Positions 6,111 through 6,497 of a stretch of DNA of 6,497 bases are shown here, in pieces. Under the pieces are notes generated by a model. The model was given only the letters and a program-made list of their open reading frames with translations. It was not told the DNA's origin and ran no database searches. A program made the position numbers and the translations under genes. Source of the DNA: Pseudomonadota bacterium (lineage in GTDB: Bacteria; Desulfobacterota; JAPLJL01); assembly GCA_026388615.1 (NCBI GenBank), contig JAPLJL010000189.1, positions 1-6,497 on the forward strand. Reading direction: 5' to 3'. The stretch's first letter is position 1. Every line of letters starts with the position of its first letter.

Positions 6111-6364
6111 CCAATTACCAAATTCCAATTACCAAACAAATCTCAAGCACCAATGACCAAACGATAACTAATAACCAAGCACCAAACTTCAAGTAATAAT
6201 CAGATCCCGATCACCAAACCTAAAAAATGATTTTGGTATTTTTCATTTAAATATTGTTGTCCGATTCGTCCTGTTTGGAATTTTGGATTTGGTCATTGAT
6301 TTTTTGTTTGGTAATTGGAGCTTGGTAATTGGAGCTTTTTGAGGGAGCTTGGTCATTGGAATTT
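6103..6364. repeat. Long imperfect inverted repeat built of TTGG heptads
   Basis: This mostly non-coding stretch overlaps the hisC stop and ends 11 bp before the MFS gene. The left arm (about 6103-6162) carries CCAATTACCAA-type units; the right arm (about 6274-6335) carries the complementary TTGGTAATTGG units. The arms share CCAATTACCAA, TCCAATTACCAAACAAA and, after a small gap, AATGACCAAA when compared as reverse complements. Further copies are TTGGTCATTGG (6349-6359) and degenerate CCAA-rich units at 6172-6187. The right arm has an exact 14-bp tandem (TTGGTAATTGGAGC, 6308-6321 and 6322-6335), made of two 7-bp units. The centre (6193-6271) is AT-rich with no recognisable gene. It could fold into a long mRNA hairpin after hisC. 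Confidence 0.75.
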
Positions 6365-6375
6365 AATCAGACCAC

Positions 6376-6497
6376 ATGAATCAGGAAACCGATTTACGCC
6401 GGCAGGCTTTCTCGATCATCATCCTGATGGGCATCGTCAGCCTCTGCGGGGACATTACCTACGAGGGCGCCCGCAGCATCACCGGGCCCTTCCTCGC
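6376..6497 (+). CDS. MFS transporter, N-terminal fragment
   Basis: Forty full codons are visible before the window ends. A short charged leader (MNQETDLRRQ) is followed by the first membrane segment (AFSIIILMGIVSLCGDI) and then TYEGARSITGPFLA, a signature I associate with a group of major facilitator superfamily permeases. The substrate cannot be predicted. An in-frame TAA at 6364-6366 rules out an upstream start, and 6376 is the first ATG after it. No good Shine-Dalgarno lies close to it; GAGGGAG at 6341-6347 is too distant. The gene directly follows the TTGG repeat region. Confidence 0.75.
   Translation, partial: MNQETDLRRQAFSIIILMGIVSLCGDITYEGARSITGPFL

Noticed and set aside
6231..6260. 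Promoter for the MFS gene in the AT-rich centre of the inverted repeat
   Set aside because: TTGGTA and TAAATA occur, but no pair has 16-18 bp spacing; the AT richness alone makes chance matches likely.
4961..6335. Insertion sequence or transposon carrying hisC between inverted TTGG repeats
   Set aside because: No transposase and no target-site duplication were found, and hisC is a normal full-length housekeeping gene. Inverted copies alone do not make it a mobile unit.

Overview
The window comes from a diderm (Gram-negative) bacterium with GC-rich coding DNA and AT-rich, repeat-laden spacers. The diderm call rests on an exported beta-barrel/OmpA-type outer-membrane protein with a clear signal peptide. 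The mix of genes and the TTGG-rich intergenic repeats suggests an uncultured or candidate-phylum lineage or a deltaproteobacterium-like group. No gene here fixes the taxonomy, so that part is inference.

Left part (1-1582): the 3' end of a secreted-looking SUMF1/formylglycine-generating-enzyme-fold protein (+) converges on a Mut7-C RNase-domain protein (-). The spacer between them holds AACCG-rich sequence. Upstream of the Mut7-C gene is a 260-bp region with a doubtful 46-codon minus-strand ORF. It also carries a good sigma-70-type promoter driving the large gene to the right, followed by a leader with two mutually exclusive hairpins, one of which covers the ribosome binding site.

Centre (1583-4309): a 908-residue protein made of a signal peptide, an outer-membrane beta-barrel ending in an internal Phe, a Pro-rich linker, five tandem ~86-residue carboxypeptidase-regulatory-like (Ig/transthyretin-like) repeats and a C-terminal OmpA peptidoglycan-binding domain. 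It looks like an outer membrane-to-cell wall tether with a repeat spacer. Repeats 3 and 4 are nearly identical even in DNA.

Right part (4337-6497): a perfect 10-bp hairpin precedes a short PheA-like gene. Its N-terminal chorismate mutase domain is recognisable, but the prephenate dehydratase domain is reduced to a stub. Next comes hisC (a PLP aminotransferase of the histidinol-phosphate/aromatic type), then the first 40 codons of an MFS transporter. The PheA-like gene and hisC together suggest an aromatic or histidine amino-acid locus that may have lost prephenate dehydratase activity.

The most unusual non-coding signal is a family of heptanucleotide-phased TTGG repeats. They lie on both sides of hisC in opposite orientations, supply its last codons and stop, and form a long imperfect inverted repeat before the MFS gene. 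No mobile-element gene, tRNA, rRNA or CRISPR array was seen.
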